Part shown: in pieces, positions 6,902-14,676 of the stretch
Layout of the letters: the number at the start of each line of letters is the position of its first letter
Numbering within the stretch: the first letter of the stretch is position 1
Origin: Christensenella sp. UBA4379
Lineage (GTDB): Bacteria; Bacillota; Clostridia; Christensenellales; Aristaeellaceae
Assembly: GCA_002391225.1 (NCBI GenBank)
Contig: DGRV01000101.1
Coordinates: 33,624-75,745, forward strand
DNA length: 42,122 nt
Reading direction: 5' to 3'
Made by a program: the position numbers and the translations under genes
Notes under the pieces: model-generated
What the model was told of the DNA's origin: nothing
Database searches by the model: none
What the model saw: only the letters and a program-made list of their open reading frames with translations

Positions 6902-7537
6902 ATGTCCAAGGAAGTCGGAGCAAGGATCCGGGAAACCCGGCAGAAGGCCGGACTGTCCCAGGCGGCGCTTGCCGCCAAGACGGAAGGAATCTCAGCCTCC
7001 GTCCTCAGCAAGGCGGAACGCGGCGAGAAAGAACTGAGCCCGGAGCAGCTGCAGGCCCTCGCCGCCGCGCTGGAGGTTGCGCCCGAAGCCCTGACGGGCG
7101 AGGCCGCGCCCTGTGAATGCCAGGCTGCGCCCGAAGCTTCAGAAACACCCTGTGAATGCAGAGCTGTGCCTGAAGCTGCGGAAGAGCCCGCTGAAATGAC
7201 GGAAGAAGAAAAAGAAGTGGTGCAGCTCTTCCAGTCCGCGGACACCGCCACGCAGAACGCGGCGATATCCGCCCTGAAGGAAGGAAAAGTTTCCGGCACC
7301 GATCTGCTGCTCACGCTGTCTGGGATGCTGAGCGGCGGCCAGCAGTCCGAAGGCGGCGACGTCAGCCAGAAGCTCATGGCGGCCGTCCTGAAACTGCTGG
7401 GTATTCAGGGCGGTGACGGTGCCCTGAAGCTGGTGGGGATTCTGACGAAGCTGGCGGGCAGCCAGGGGGACAGCGCCCAAAAAAACCCCCTCGAAGCTGT
7501 GATGAATATGGTCGGCGGCATCATGGGCAAAAAATAA
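6902..7537 (+). CDS. XRE-family helix-turn-helix protein (211 aa), paralogue of the 4881 gene
   Basis: Residues 5-60 form an XRE DNA-binding domain (KAGLSQAALAAKTEG, then SVLSKAERGEK). The linker contains a duplicated motif, PCECQAAPEAS followed by PCECRAVPEAA, giving four cysteines in two CEC pairs that the left paralogue lacks. The middle domain (VVQLFQSADTATQNAAISAL) and the end (NPLEAVMNMVGGIMG) match the corresponding parts of the left paralogue, but here the chain stops without a membrane helix. ATG 6902 has AGGAGG eight bases upstream. The pair probably arose by duplication followed by loss or gain of the membrane tail. Target unknown. Confidence 0.85.
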   Translation: MSKEVGARIRETRQKAGLSQAALAAKTEGISASVLSKAERGEKELSPEQLQALAAALEVAPEALTGEAAPCECQAAPEASETPCECRAVPEAAEEPAEMTEEEKEVVQLFQSADTATQNAAISALKEGKVSGTDLLLTLSGMLSGGQQSEGGDVSQKLMAAVLKLLGIQGGDGALKLVGILTKLAGSQGDSAQKNPLEAVMNMVGGIMGKK

Positions 7538-7622
7538 AGGAAATGCCGCCCGTATCATGCCCGAAAGGGGCAGCGCCGGTCTGAACATTCAGCCTTTGCC
7601 GGAATAAAACCCCATAAAACAC

Positions 7623-7659
7623 CTCTGGCCCCGCTGATTCAGCATCAGCGGGGCCAGAG
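7623..7659. terminator. Bidirectional terminator between convergent genes
   Basis: Perfect 15-bp stem CTCTGGCCCCGCTGA / TCAGCGGGGCCAGAG with a 7-base loop. On the minus strand it is followed by GTGTTTTATGGGGTTTT. It separates the XRE gene from the convergent kinase gene. Confidence 0.75.
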
Positions 7660-7725
7660 TATATTCAGCGGCCGCCGGGATGGCCCGGCAGCGTTCCTGC
7701 CCGGGGGGCCAGTCCCGGCCTGGGT

Positions 7726-9471
7726 TTATTCATCCTTTTTCATTTTTCGTATGATGTAGAAGCCGGCGTACAGGCAGACGAAATAGCCGGTGACGCCGAT
7801 GGTCCGCAGCGCAATGGCATCGAATGTTCCGGAGCCCTCAAGGGGTGTGGCGGTGCACAGCAGGGTGGATCCGATGAACAGCGCCACGACAAAGAGGCCT
7901 TCGATGATATACCGGATCAGGCGCTTGATATTCTTTAATGCATTATCCTCAAAGGCGAAGTCCATCCGGACCTTGAGCTGGCCTTTTTCCAGCATGTCCA
8001 GCGCCTCGGCGGTCTTGACGGAGGATTCTGTGAGGCCCTGCGCCATCCGGAGGAGCCCCATGGTGATCTCCGGATTCATTTTCTCAGGGTCATCAAGGTT
8101 CAGGTCAACGGGGGCACCGGTGTCCACCTTGGACATGAAGTAGTTGAGGATGTTTACGTCCGGGCTGAGGGTTTTCACCGTTCCTTCCGCCGCGACGATG
8201 CCCCGGGCCAGGTTGGTCAGGAACGGGTCGACCTTGTAGCTTTCCTCCTGAAGGCCGCCCAGAATGGAGCTCATCAGGTCTCCCAGGTCAAAGTCGCCGA
8301 AGTCCGTCCCGGAAAACTGGCCGCACATGCCCTCGCACATGGTCAGCATCGCCCCGTGATCGATATCCCCCTGGGGCTGCGCGATCTGCATCACCGTCCG
8401 CTTCAGCCCATAGGCGTCATGCGTGATGACGCTCCTGACGATATCGATGAGGTTCTGCCGCTGCTTGGAATTCAGGGTGCCCATCATGCCGAAGTCGATC
8501 CATTCGATGCTGTGCTCCGGCAGGGGCGTCAGCCGGTCTTCGCTTTCCTCCCGGGCGCTTTCCTCCCGGGCGCTTTCCTCCTGGGCGCTTTCTTCCTTTC
8601 CGGCGTCATGAGGGATGTCTTTGATCAGCACGTTCCCCGAGTGGGGATCCGCGTGATAGAACCCGTCCGTGAGCACCTGGGAGGCAAAGTTGTCCGCGAC
8701 CAGCGCAGCCAGGCGCTCCCGCTCCTCTGCGCTCAGGGTATCCAGGAAGGCGGTATCGCTGACCTCGGTGCCGGAAACGAAGCTCTCGGTGAGGACGGCC
8801 TCACAGGTATGGCTGCGGTAGCATTTGGGGCTTTCCACCTGCGCCCGCCCGCTGTTGTTTTTCCAGAAACGGTCCAGGTTGTTGGCTTCGTTGGTCAGGT
8901 CCAGTTCCGTTTTGGAGGTCTTTTCCAATTCCAGAATAAACCCTTTGATGTCCAGTCCGCCGGAACCCGCCTTGGGGAATTTGTTCAGGATCTTTTCGAT
9001 GAGGGCAAAGTCCCTTGCCACTGTATCCACGATGCCGGGGCGGCGGACCTTGACGGCCACGACAGTCCCGTCGGGAAGCGCAGCCCGGTGCACCTGGGCG
9101 ATGGAAGCGGAGCCCAGAGGAGTCTCGTCAAAGGAGGCAAAGAGCTCCTCCAGGGGCTTATTCAGATACTTTTCAATCTGGCTGCGGACGGTGGCGATAT
9201 CCATCGGCGCCACCCGCGAACGCAGGGACGCCAGGGCGTCGCAGTATTCGCGGGGAAGATGATCTGCCTGCTGGGAGGCGATCTGGCCGATCTTGACAAA
9301 AGTGGGCCCCAGGTCCTGCAGGATCTGCACCGTGATTTCTGGTGTGATCCCGTCCTTGTAATCGTACTTCCGCAGGATGCCCAGAATCTCCCTGAATCTT
9401 CCGTTGGTGTCGGGCTCGGCTTTTTTGGCCTCTCTGCGCTGTTTGATCAGTGCGGTGACAAATCCTGACAT
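7726..9471 (-). CDS. ABC1/AarF/UbiB-family atypical kinase with two C-terminal membrane helices (581 aa)
   Basis: UbiB/ADCK-type protein-kinase-like ATPase, usually involved in isoprenoid-lipid or quinone homeostasis at the membrane. Visible motifs: KxGQ (KIGQ, 60-63), the alanine/serine loop GSASIAQVH (119-127), lysine K140 in VAVKV, the family-specific ExD helix near 188-197, catalytic HADPHSGN (272-279) and the metal-binding DFG (325-327). Between the last two lies a low-complexity insertion (about 284-317) with the five-residue unit EESAR/EESAQ repeated four times. Two hydrophobic helices end the protein (about 520-575). ATG 9471 follows GGAGG at eight bases. No quinone biosynthesis genes are nearby, so the substrate is unknown. 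Confidence 0.9.
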   Translation of the reverse strand: MSGFVTALIKQRREAKKAEPDTNGRFREILGILRKYDYKDGITPEITVQILQDLGPTFVKIGQIASQQADHLPREYCDALASLRSRVAPMDIATVRSQIEKYLNKPLEELFASFDETPLGSASIAQVHRAALPDGTVVAVKVRRPGIVDTVARDFALIEKILNKFPKAGSGGLDIKGFILELEKTSKTELDLTNEANNLDRFWKNNSGRAQVESPKCYRSHTCEAVLTESFVSGTEVSDTAFLDTLSAEERERLAALVADNFASQVLTDGFYHADPHSGNVLIKDIPHDAGKEESAQEESAREESAREESEDRLTPLPEHSIEWIDFGMMGTLNSKQRQNLIDIVRSVITHDAYGLKRTVMQIAQPQGDIDHGAMLTMCEGMCGQFSGTDFGDFDLGDLMSSILGGLQEESYKVDPFLTNLARGIVAAEGTVKTLSPDVNILNYFMSKVDTGAPVDLNLDDPEKMNPEITMGLLRMAQGLTESSVKTAEALDMLEKGQLKVRMDFAFEDNALKNIKRLIRYIIEGLFVVALFIGSTLLCTATPLEGSGTFDAIALRTIGVTGYFVCLYAGFYIIRKMKKDE

Positions 9472-9738
9472 ACTTTGGACCTCCATCCTTTTGATTTCAA
9501 TTTGTCCGTTGGCAGGGATATACAGGATCCGGCGCTGCGGAAAACCGGATGAGCGGACTTTCCCGGATACCGGAGAACCCGCCGCGGCCGAAAACATGCT
9601 GCTTTCCCTGAACAGGGCTGTGATCTTCGTATTCCTCTGTCCATATATTTTGCCACAAAACAGACAGACTTGCAATGGGAAAATGCAGTTCGGCAGGGTT
9701 CACGCACGAATTTTGAGTCATTGGACTTTAAATCATTC

Positions 9739-9771
9739 AAACCCCCTGCTTCCGGAAAAAACAGGGGGTTT
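9739..9771 (-). terminator. Terminator after the YitT-family gene
   Basis: AAACCCCCTG (9739-9748) paired with CAGGGGGTTT (9762-9771); loop of 13 bases. Positioned 17 bases beyond the YitT stop on the minus strand. The rest of 9472-9787 shows no gene. Confidence 0.65.
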
Positions 9772-9787
9772 GCAGATGGTGCGAAGA

Positions 9788-10681
9788 TCAGTTCCTGATC
9801 CTCTTGAAATTTCCCAGGGTCTCGCTGACGTTGGAGACCACCGCGAAGGTATCCGGGAAGGCGCTGATGATTTCCGTCATCTTGGTCACCTGGTGGCGGT
9901 TGATGACGCAGACCAGCAGGGTCTTCTGCTGGTGGGAATAGCCGCCCACCGCCTGAAGGATGGTGGCGCTGTGATGGAGCTCAGTGATGATGGCCTGGGT
10001 GATTTCCTCCGGGTGGGCGGTGATCATCTCCACCCGGACAGCGGCCTTGCTGCCCTGCAGGATCCAGTCGGAAACGCTGGTCGTCAGCAGGGAGTAGATG
10101 ATGCACAGGGCCACCGGCTCGATGTTGTAATCATACACAAAGTAGCTGATGCCGGCCACCACGCAGTTCATGATCAGAACGACGTGGGTCAGGCTGTAGG
10201 CCGGTTTTTTGTGGTGAATGATCTCGGCGATAAAGTCCGTGCCGCCCGTGCTGGCCCCGTGCCGGATGGTCATGCCGTAGAGGAAGCCGTTGATCGCGCC
10301 GGAAATGACCGGCGCCAGCAGGGTGCTCTTTCCGTCCGGGGTCTGATAGACAAACTTGGACAGGTCGATCACCTTGTTCTGGAAAAGCAGGAGCACGCCG
10401 GAAAAGACCAGGGAAAACACCAGGGTCCTGAGGGCAAACCGCCTGTCCGCCATCAGCGCGCAGAGGATGGCCAGCGGGATGTTCACGATCAGGGAAAAAT
10501 AACCGATGCTGAAATGAAAGACGTACTGCAGCATCGTGGCGATGCCGTTGAGCCCCGACGGAGCGAAGGCGTTGGACAGGATCAGCAGGTAATAGTTCAG
10601 CGCCATCACCACGGCCATCATCAATAACACCGCATAATCCCAAAGGACCCGCCCAAGCGGCGGCTTCGTCTGCTGCTGCAT
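9788..10681 (-). CDS. YitT-family membrane protein, DUF2179 C-terminus (297 aa)
   Basis: Integral membrane protein with five or six hydrophobic helices in the first 200 residues, containing the family's PSGLNGIA, STGGTDFIAEI and GLY/NGFLYGM segments, then a cytoplasmic DUF2179 domain of about 80 residues (VEMITAHPEEITQAI, then KTLLVCVINRHQ). YitT proteins are common in Bacillota, often in several copies; their transport or sensing role is not settled. ATG 10681 is preceded by AAGGTGG. The region just upstream is a heptamer-repeat array, so the promoter is unclear. Confidence 0.9.
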   Translation of the reverse strand: MQQQTKPPLGRVLWDYAVLLMMAVVMALNYYLLILSNAFAPSGLNGIATMLQYVFHFSIGYFSLIVNIPLAILCALMADRRFALRTLVFSLVFSGVLLLFQNKVIDLSKFVYQTPDGKSTLLAPVISGAINGFLYGMTIRHGASTGGTDFIAEIIHHKKPAYSLTHVVLIMNCVVAGISYFVYDYNIEPVALCIIYSLLTTSVSDWILQGSKAAVRVEMITAHPEEITQAIITELHHSATILQAVGGYSHQQKTLLVCVINRHQVTKMTEIISAFPDTFAVVSNVSETLGNFKRIRN

Positions 10682-10700
10682 CTAAAAAACCACCTTTATG

Positions 10701-10890
10701 TCAGAGTGGAGAGTGAAGAGTGGAGAGTGGAGAGTTAATAGTGAGGTAGGAAGTAGGAAGTAGGAGGGAGGAGGTGAAAAGTCATGAAGAGGATAAGACT
10801 AAATTGATCTCCACTCTTCACTCTGCGACCAAAGGGAGCGGAAACTTTTCACTCTGCGAGCATAGCGAGCGGAAACTCTTCACTCTGTCC
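10701..10890. repeat. Heptamer-repeat array (family 2), locus 1, with a 31-bp tandem unit
   Basis: Degenerate 7-bp tandem repeats: AGAGTGG/AGAGTGA units at 10704-10735, then AGTAGGA units at about 10746-10770, and a reverse-complement stretch at 10810-10826. Next come two 31-bp tandem units (about 10831-10861 and 10862-10888) carrying GAGCGGAAACT. The right-hand unit overlaps the last dozen codons of the PIG-L gene. Confidence 0.75.
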
Positions 10891-12063
10891 TTCGAGGTGT
10901 TCAAACATGTCGTTGCAGGCTTCGTCCGGGCCGACGGCGGTGCTGTACAGGCCGAAATAGCGGGAGTCGTTGGGGCCGGAGACGTAGATCTTGTAGCCGG
11001 AGCGGATCTGGGAAATGTGCCTGCGGAAGGCTTCGGCGGCCACTTCCTGCCCGGTTTTGCCCGAAAAGGCGGAAAGGGGCTGGGTCCAGTCCAGGAAGAT
11101 CTGGTTTTTCTTGTGCTGGTGGACATAAAACTTGAGCGGGGTATACACGCCGTAACGCTCGGCGGAGGCGGGATCTCTTTCCGGATCGGCGCTCCATTCG
11201 GTGACGGCCGCGACGACCGCCTTATGCAGCACGACGTGCTGCACGTGGCCGGACTCCCCGTTGGCGGCGTGGGTCACCGTCACCTTCGGGCGGTAGCGGC
11301 GCAAAAGGCCGGTACACCAGGCGTCCGCGGCTTCCTTGCCCCAGCGCCGCAGCACGACCCGCTCCCCAAAGCCGTTCAGGTCGTCAAAGGTCCCCAGCTC
11401 CGGATAGAGGCGGACCCCGCAGGTCCAAAGGCCGTCCAGCAGCTCGTTGACGCGCCGGGCGGAATACTGGCCGACCGCGTAGGCGACCAGCACCTTTTTA
11501 TGCAGCTGGCCGGCGTAATAGGGGATCAGGCCGCCGAACCAGATCAGATCGTCATCCGGGTGGCAGACCACCAGCATGAGGTCGGCCTCCTCGCCCTCCT
11601 CCCAGGCGGTCCAGCGCTGGACGGAATCGGGCAGCTCCCCTTCCCCCCAGACGGTCAGGGCGCTGAGCTTCAGCACGTCCTCCTGGTTCTGGGGGCGGAT
11701 GTTCACCGCCGTTTCCGCGTACACGGGGATATAGGCGTTGCGGAAGGGATCGCTGTAAGCCGCTGCCTCCCGCCATACGCCCGTAGGCTCCTGCACGGAA
11801 ATATACAGCGGCACCGTCTGGCGGAAGAAGGAAAGGGAAATTCCCTGACAAGCCTTCCCCTTGGGCAGGGTAATGGTCAGGGATCCGCCCGTGCCGGTCC
11901 AGTACCATTCGTACTGGCCGTCCCGGATCCGCTCACGGTGCTCACTGTCCACCGTAGCCGACAGCTTGCACTCCTCCGTCAGATCCGCCGCCGTCTCCGC
12001 CAGCGCCGCCCCGCCAACCAGCGCCAGCAGCAATATCAAAAGAATCAGCGTTTTCTGCCTCAT
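10849..12063 (-). CDS. Secreted PIG-L/LmbE-family deacetylase (404 aa)
   Basis: A signal peptide (1-22, cleavage near ALA-E) is followed by a beta-rich N-terminal domain (about 25-150) and a PIG-L zinc-dependent N-deacetylase domain. The metal motif is H168-P-D170-D-D172 (family: HPDDE, here with Asp last) together with HVQH (273-276). Family members remove acetyl groups from N-acetylglucosaminyl compounds; an exported one probably acts on cell-surface or environmental glycans (inference). The last dozen residues (SEEFPLAMLAE) are encoded by a 31-bp repeat unit also present just downstream, so the original C-terminus has been replaced or extended by repeat DNA. AGGAG precedes ATG 12063. Confidence 0.88.
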   Translation of the reverse strand: MRQKTLILLILLLALVGGAALAETAADLTEECKLSATVDSEHRERIRDGQYEWYWTGTGGSLTITLPKGKACQGISLSFFRQTVPLYISVQEPTGVWREAAAYSDPFRNAYIPVYAETAVNIRPQNQEDVLKLSALTVWGEGELPDSVQRWTAWEEGEEADLMLVVCHPDDDLIWFGGLIPYYAGQLHKKVLVAYAVGQYSARRVNELLDGLWTCGVRLYPELGTFDDLNGFGERVVLRRWGKEAADAWCTGLLRRYRPKVTVTHAANGESGHVQHVVLHKAVVAAVTEWSADPERDPASAERYGVYTPLKFYVHQHKKNQIFLDWTQPLSAFSGKTGQEVAAEAFRRHISQIRSGYKIYVSGPNDSRYFGLYSTAVGPDEACNDMFEHLEGQSEEFPLAMLAE

Positions 12064-12081
12064 TCCAGAATCTCCTATACT

Positions 12082-12387
12082 CCCCCTTCTTTTTCAAAGA
12101 AGGGGGTTATCAGGGGGATTCCCCCTGATTACAATCCGCAGCACCGGCTTCGCCGGTGCGAGGAGTATTTTTGCGCAGCAGAATAATCGTTAGGAAGAGA
12201 AGACTTCTCCACTTCTGCGAAGCAAAAATACATTCCTTGCGGATTTGCCGCCCGGGGTTCGCAGCGCCCGGAAAACAGGCCAGTGGCCTGTTTTCAGCGA
12301 GAACGGGCCGGCAGGCCCTGGAAGGCGAAGGTCCGAGAGGCAAATCCGTCGGGGGGTTCCGCAGGGGGGTCGCAAGACCCCCCTGCG
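12082..12387 (+). repeat. Multi-hairpin intergenic repeat, family 1, copy C
   Basis: Fills 12064-12424 between the PIG-L gene and rpsU. Stems: CCCCCTTCTTT/AAAGAAGGGGG (12082-12106), ATCAGGGGG/CCCCCTGAT (12109-12129), GCACCGGC/GCCGGTGC (12141-12159), TATTTTTGC..GCAAAAATA (12166-12230), and GGATTTGCC/GGCAAATCC (12241-12347) enclosing AAAACAGGCCA/TGGCCTGTTTT (12272-12294) and GGGCC/GGCCC (12305-12318). It ends with CGCAGGGGGGTC/GACCCCCCTGCG and a GCAA loop (12360-12387). A further 11-bp hairpin with an AAA loop follows at about 12390-12413. Confidence 0.87.
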
Positions 12388-12424
12388 TTTCCTGCTCAGT
12401 CAAAGACTGAGCAGGAAATATAAT

Positions 12425-12451
12425 ACCCGTCTCCGGACACCGGAGACGGGT
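12425..12451 (-). terminator. Terminator of rpsU
   Basis: Perfect 11-bp stem ACCCGTCTCCG / CGGAGACGGGT with a 5-base loop, followed on the minus strand by ATTATATTT. It begins 25 bases after the rpsU stop. Confidence 0.85.
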
Positions 12452-12476
12452 GCGGCCGGTAACACCGGCATCAGGC

Positions 12477-12644
12477 TCAGTACTTACGCTTCCGCGCAGC
12501 CTCAGCCTTCTTCTTGCGCTTTACACTGGGCTTCTCATAATGTTCGCGCTTGCGGACCTCTGCCAGAACGCCGGAGCTGGAGCGCTTAAAACGCTTCAGT
12601 GCGCTTTCCAGAGACTCGTTTTCCTTCACACGGATTTCAGACAA
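12477..12644 (-). CDS. 30S ribosomal protein S21 (55 aa)
   Basis: Small basic protein of the 30S subunit near the anti-Shine-Dalgarno end of 16S rRNA. The sequence is a textbook S21: SEIRVKENESLESALKRFKR, then EVRKREHYEKPSVKRKKK. The start is TTG at 12644 with GGAGG eight bases upstream; an ATG further up (12713) would add an unrelated 23-residue leader. It has its own strong promoter and terminator, so it is a single-gene transcript. Confidence 0.97.
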   Translation of the reverse strand: MSEIRVKENESLESALKRFKRSSSGVLAEVRKREHYEKPSVKRKKKAEAARKRKY

Positions 12645-12715
12645 CTTTTTTCCCTCCCTTCGCCACTCTCGCCTGGACATCGCTGTTTGCCACAGCGGAT
12701 GGCGACCGTGCAATT

Positions 12716-12744
12716 ATTATAACGCTTTCCTCTAACCTCGTCAA
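12716..12744 (-). promoter_or_regulatory. Strong promoter of rpsU
   Basis: Minus strand: TTGACG (12739-12744), 17 bases, perfect TATAAT (12716-12721). The untranslated leader is about 65 bases. Confidence 0.85.
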
Positions 12745-12773
12745 CTGGATTTTTTGGGCCGAACTGTAACAAT

Positions 12774-14252
12774 TCATTCCATCTGCACATTCTTGGGCAG
12801 AATCCAGCCGCGTTTGCCCTCCGCCTCGGCCAGGAGGAAGCCGTCCTCTTCCTCCAGCACCCAGACCTTCGTGCCTGTGGGCCAGTAGCCGATCTGCGTG
12901 CTGTTGCTCAGCGGGGAGCGGCGGAAGCCGACGTTCGATTTGCCGCTGACGGTGCCGTTGATGTGTACCGTTCCCTCCTTGGCCTCCTGCGGGGGGATGG
13001 AAACAGCCTCCCCGTCCTCCAGACTTAAAAAGCCGAGCCTGCCCTCAAAGCGGACGCAGAAGCGTTCCTCCTCCTGGGCGATCAGCGGCAGCAGGGCGCC
13101 CCGGGGCACCCGGTCGATCTGGGTTCCGCCGGAGTCCAGCAGCAGGGCGGTCTTTTTGCTGACCACATAGACCGCTGCGGGCGCTTCGGTTTCAGCCTTC
13201 CAGATCAGGCTGCCCGTGGGCAGGACCTTTGTTTCCCCGTTCACCTGGACGGCGGATTCCACCGTCCCAAAGGCGACCAGCTCCGCATCCTCTTCCCCGC
13301 TGTCGGTTTTCACCTTCAGCCAGCCGGGCTGGATGATCCGGACGCCGCGCTTGGCCACATAGCTCAGGTCCAGCCAGTAGGTCAGGCCCCCGTACTGCCC
13401 GGTTTCAAAGTAATATTTTCCCTCCGGGAACTCGCTCAGGTCCTCCACTTCGGTGAAATTCCCCGCTTCGTCCAGCCGGTAGAGGGAGGATTTTTTGATC
13501 CGCTCCATCGTGGCGCTGGGGGCGGAATCGATGACGCGGACCTTCGTACCGTCCCCGCTCAGTTCGCAGACAAAGGCGATGTGCCCCCGCACGATGGAGA
13601 AGGTGAAGACCGCCCCATCCCGGATCAGGTCCCGGATCCCGGCCTCCGATTTGACCAGAGCGCTCTGGGTCACAAAGTCAAAATCCCGGGACGCCTGGGT
13701 GATCAGCCGCACGTTGCTGGTGCCCCCCTGAATCAGGCAGTAGCCGTAGCGGGAGGCCAGGGCGGCCGGCTCCGTCTCCTCCCCGGTATGGCCCAGGGCA
13801 TGCAGGGCGTTGCTCAGGGTGAAGATCGCGCAGCCGGACTTTTCCAGCTGTTCCGAACCGTATTTGACCCCGTGCCAGGACCCGTCCTTCTGGCTGTAGA
13901 GGCCGTCGGCGGCCTCCAGAGCCTCCAGCTCGGTGACCAGAAACTCGCAGGAAGCGGTTTCCTTCTTTTTGTCCGCGAAGGTCACGGCCGCGTCGATCCG
14001 GTACGTCCCCGGCTGGCGGGGCAGATAATACACGTCCGTGTGTTTGTCGTTGCTTTTCTGCTGAAACAGGACCTTATCATCCAAAGTAACAGTGTAGCGG
14101 CAGTGTTTGATCGCCCGGTCGCCGGTGACGGTCAGGCGGACCGCCTCCCCCAGGGCGTAAGCCGCCCTTTCGGGCGACACCGCCGCCTCCCCCAGGGCGG
14201 CCGCAGAAATCAGCAACAGCAGCAGACAGGCGGTGAAAAAGCACTTTTTCAT
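12774..14252 (-). CDS. Secreted C39-like cysteine peptidase with C-terminal SH3 domain (492 aa)
   Basis: Signal peptide 1-21; Ig-like beta domain about 25-110; papain-like C39-type domain about 115-260 with candidate catalytic residues C141 (SGCAIFTLSNAL), H223 (RGHIAFV) and D241 (VIDSAP). Next comes a linker region with two further beta segments, and a final bacterial SH3 domain (about 430-492: NVGFRRSPLSNSTQIG, then GWILPKNV), which usually binds cell wall. The layout suggests an exported cell-wall or peptide hydrolase, or a maturation or transglutaminase-type enzyme. ATG 14252 follows AAAGGA. It has its own promoter, divergent from rnjA. Confidence 0.82.
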   Translation of the reverse strand: MKKCFFTACLLLLLISAAALGEAAVSPERAAYALGEAVRLTVTGDRAIKHCRYTVTLDDKVLFQQKSNDKHTDVYYLPRQPGTYRIDAAVTFADKKKETASCEFLVTELEALEAADGLYSQKDGSWHGVKYGSEQLEKSGCAIFTLSNALHALGHTGEETEPAALASRYGYCLIQGGTSNVRLITQASRDFDFVTQSALVKSEAGIRDLIRDGAVFTFSIVRGHIAFVCELSGDGTKVRVIDSAPSATMERIKKSSLYRLDEAGNFTEVEDLSEFPEGKYYFETGQYGGLTYWLDLSYVAKRGVRIIQPGWLKVKTDSGEEDAELVAFGTVESAVQVNGETKVLPTGSLIWKAETEAPAAVYVVSKKTALLLDSGGTQIDRVPRGALLPLIAQEEERFCVRFEGRLGFLSLEDGEAVSIPPQEAKEGTVHINGTVSGKSNVGFRRSPLSNSTQIGYWPTGTKVWVLEEEDGFLLAEAEGKRGWILPKNVQME

Positions 14253-14284
14253 CGGTCAGAAATCCTTTCGGAAAATACCTGATG

Positions 14285-14313
14285 ATTATATCCCAGATTC
14301 CGGTGTTTGTGAA
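14285..14313 (-). promoter_or_regulatory. Promoter of the C39-like peptidase gene
   Basis: Minus strand: TTCACA (14308-14313), 17 bases, perfect TATAAT (14285-14290), about 30 bases before the start codon. Confidence 0.7.
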
Positions 14314-14330
14314 GAGACGGACCGCGCGAG

Positions 14331-14363
14331 GTTGTAAAAATCCATCCGCAGTTGTAAAAATCC
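14331..14363 (+). promoter_or_regulatory. Direct repeat in the divergent control region
   Basis: GTTGTAAAAATCC occurs at 14331-14343 and again at 14351-14363, a period of 20 bp (two helical turns). It lies between the leftward peptidase promoter and the rnjA promoter, so it is a possible binding site for a regulator; no regulator can be named. Confidence 0.45.
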
Positions 14364-14462
14364 GGGTATGATTTCCCGCACTGGGCCGTGCCAATGTAAC
14401 CTTTGGGCTGGTAACCCAGGAAAAACAGTATAAAACCGCCGAAAACTTTGCCAGAACGTCTC

Positions 14463-14491
14463 TTTTCATCCGGAGGTATTTGTGCTATAAT
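14463..14491 (+). promoter_or_regulatory. Promoter of rnjA
   Basis: TTTTCA (14463-14468), 17 bases, perfect TATAAT (14486-14491) with an extended TGC before it. The 13 bases CTCTTTTCATCCG and the 11 bases TGTGCTATAAT recur, at identical spacing, in the promoter at 35238. Confidence 0.75.
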
Positions 14492-14558
14492 TTCAGTGTT
14501 AAAAATCAAATCCAATTGGGTGTTGTGCCGTCCTTTTTATCAATATGAATGGTCATGA

Positions 14559-14614
14559 CAGACGATTGCTTGTTGAGTTTTTAAGCAATAAAATATAAAT
14601 CACCTTATCGTCTG
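14559..14614 (+). promoter_or_regulatory. Structured 5' leader of rnjA
   Basis: In the roughly 180-base leader, CAGACGA (14559-14565) pairs with TCGTCTG (14608-14614), and directly inside it TTGCTT (14566-14571) pairs with AAGCAA (14583-14588); an 11-base loop and an AT-rich bulge complete the structure. RNase genes are often autoregulated through cleavage of their leaders, which would fit here, but this is inference. Confidence 0.5.
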
Positions 14615-14676
14615 ACCAACCGACGACTGCTTTTCAGCCTCTCGGACCTACCTCAGAGATAGAAAGGATTTTATTT

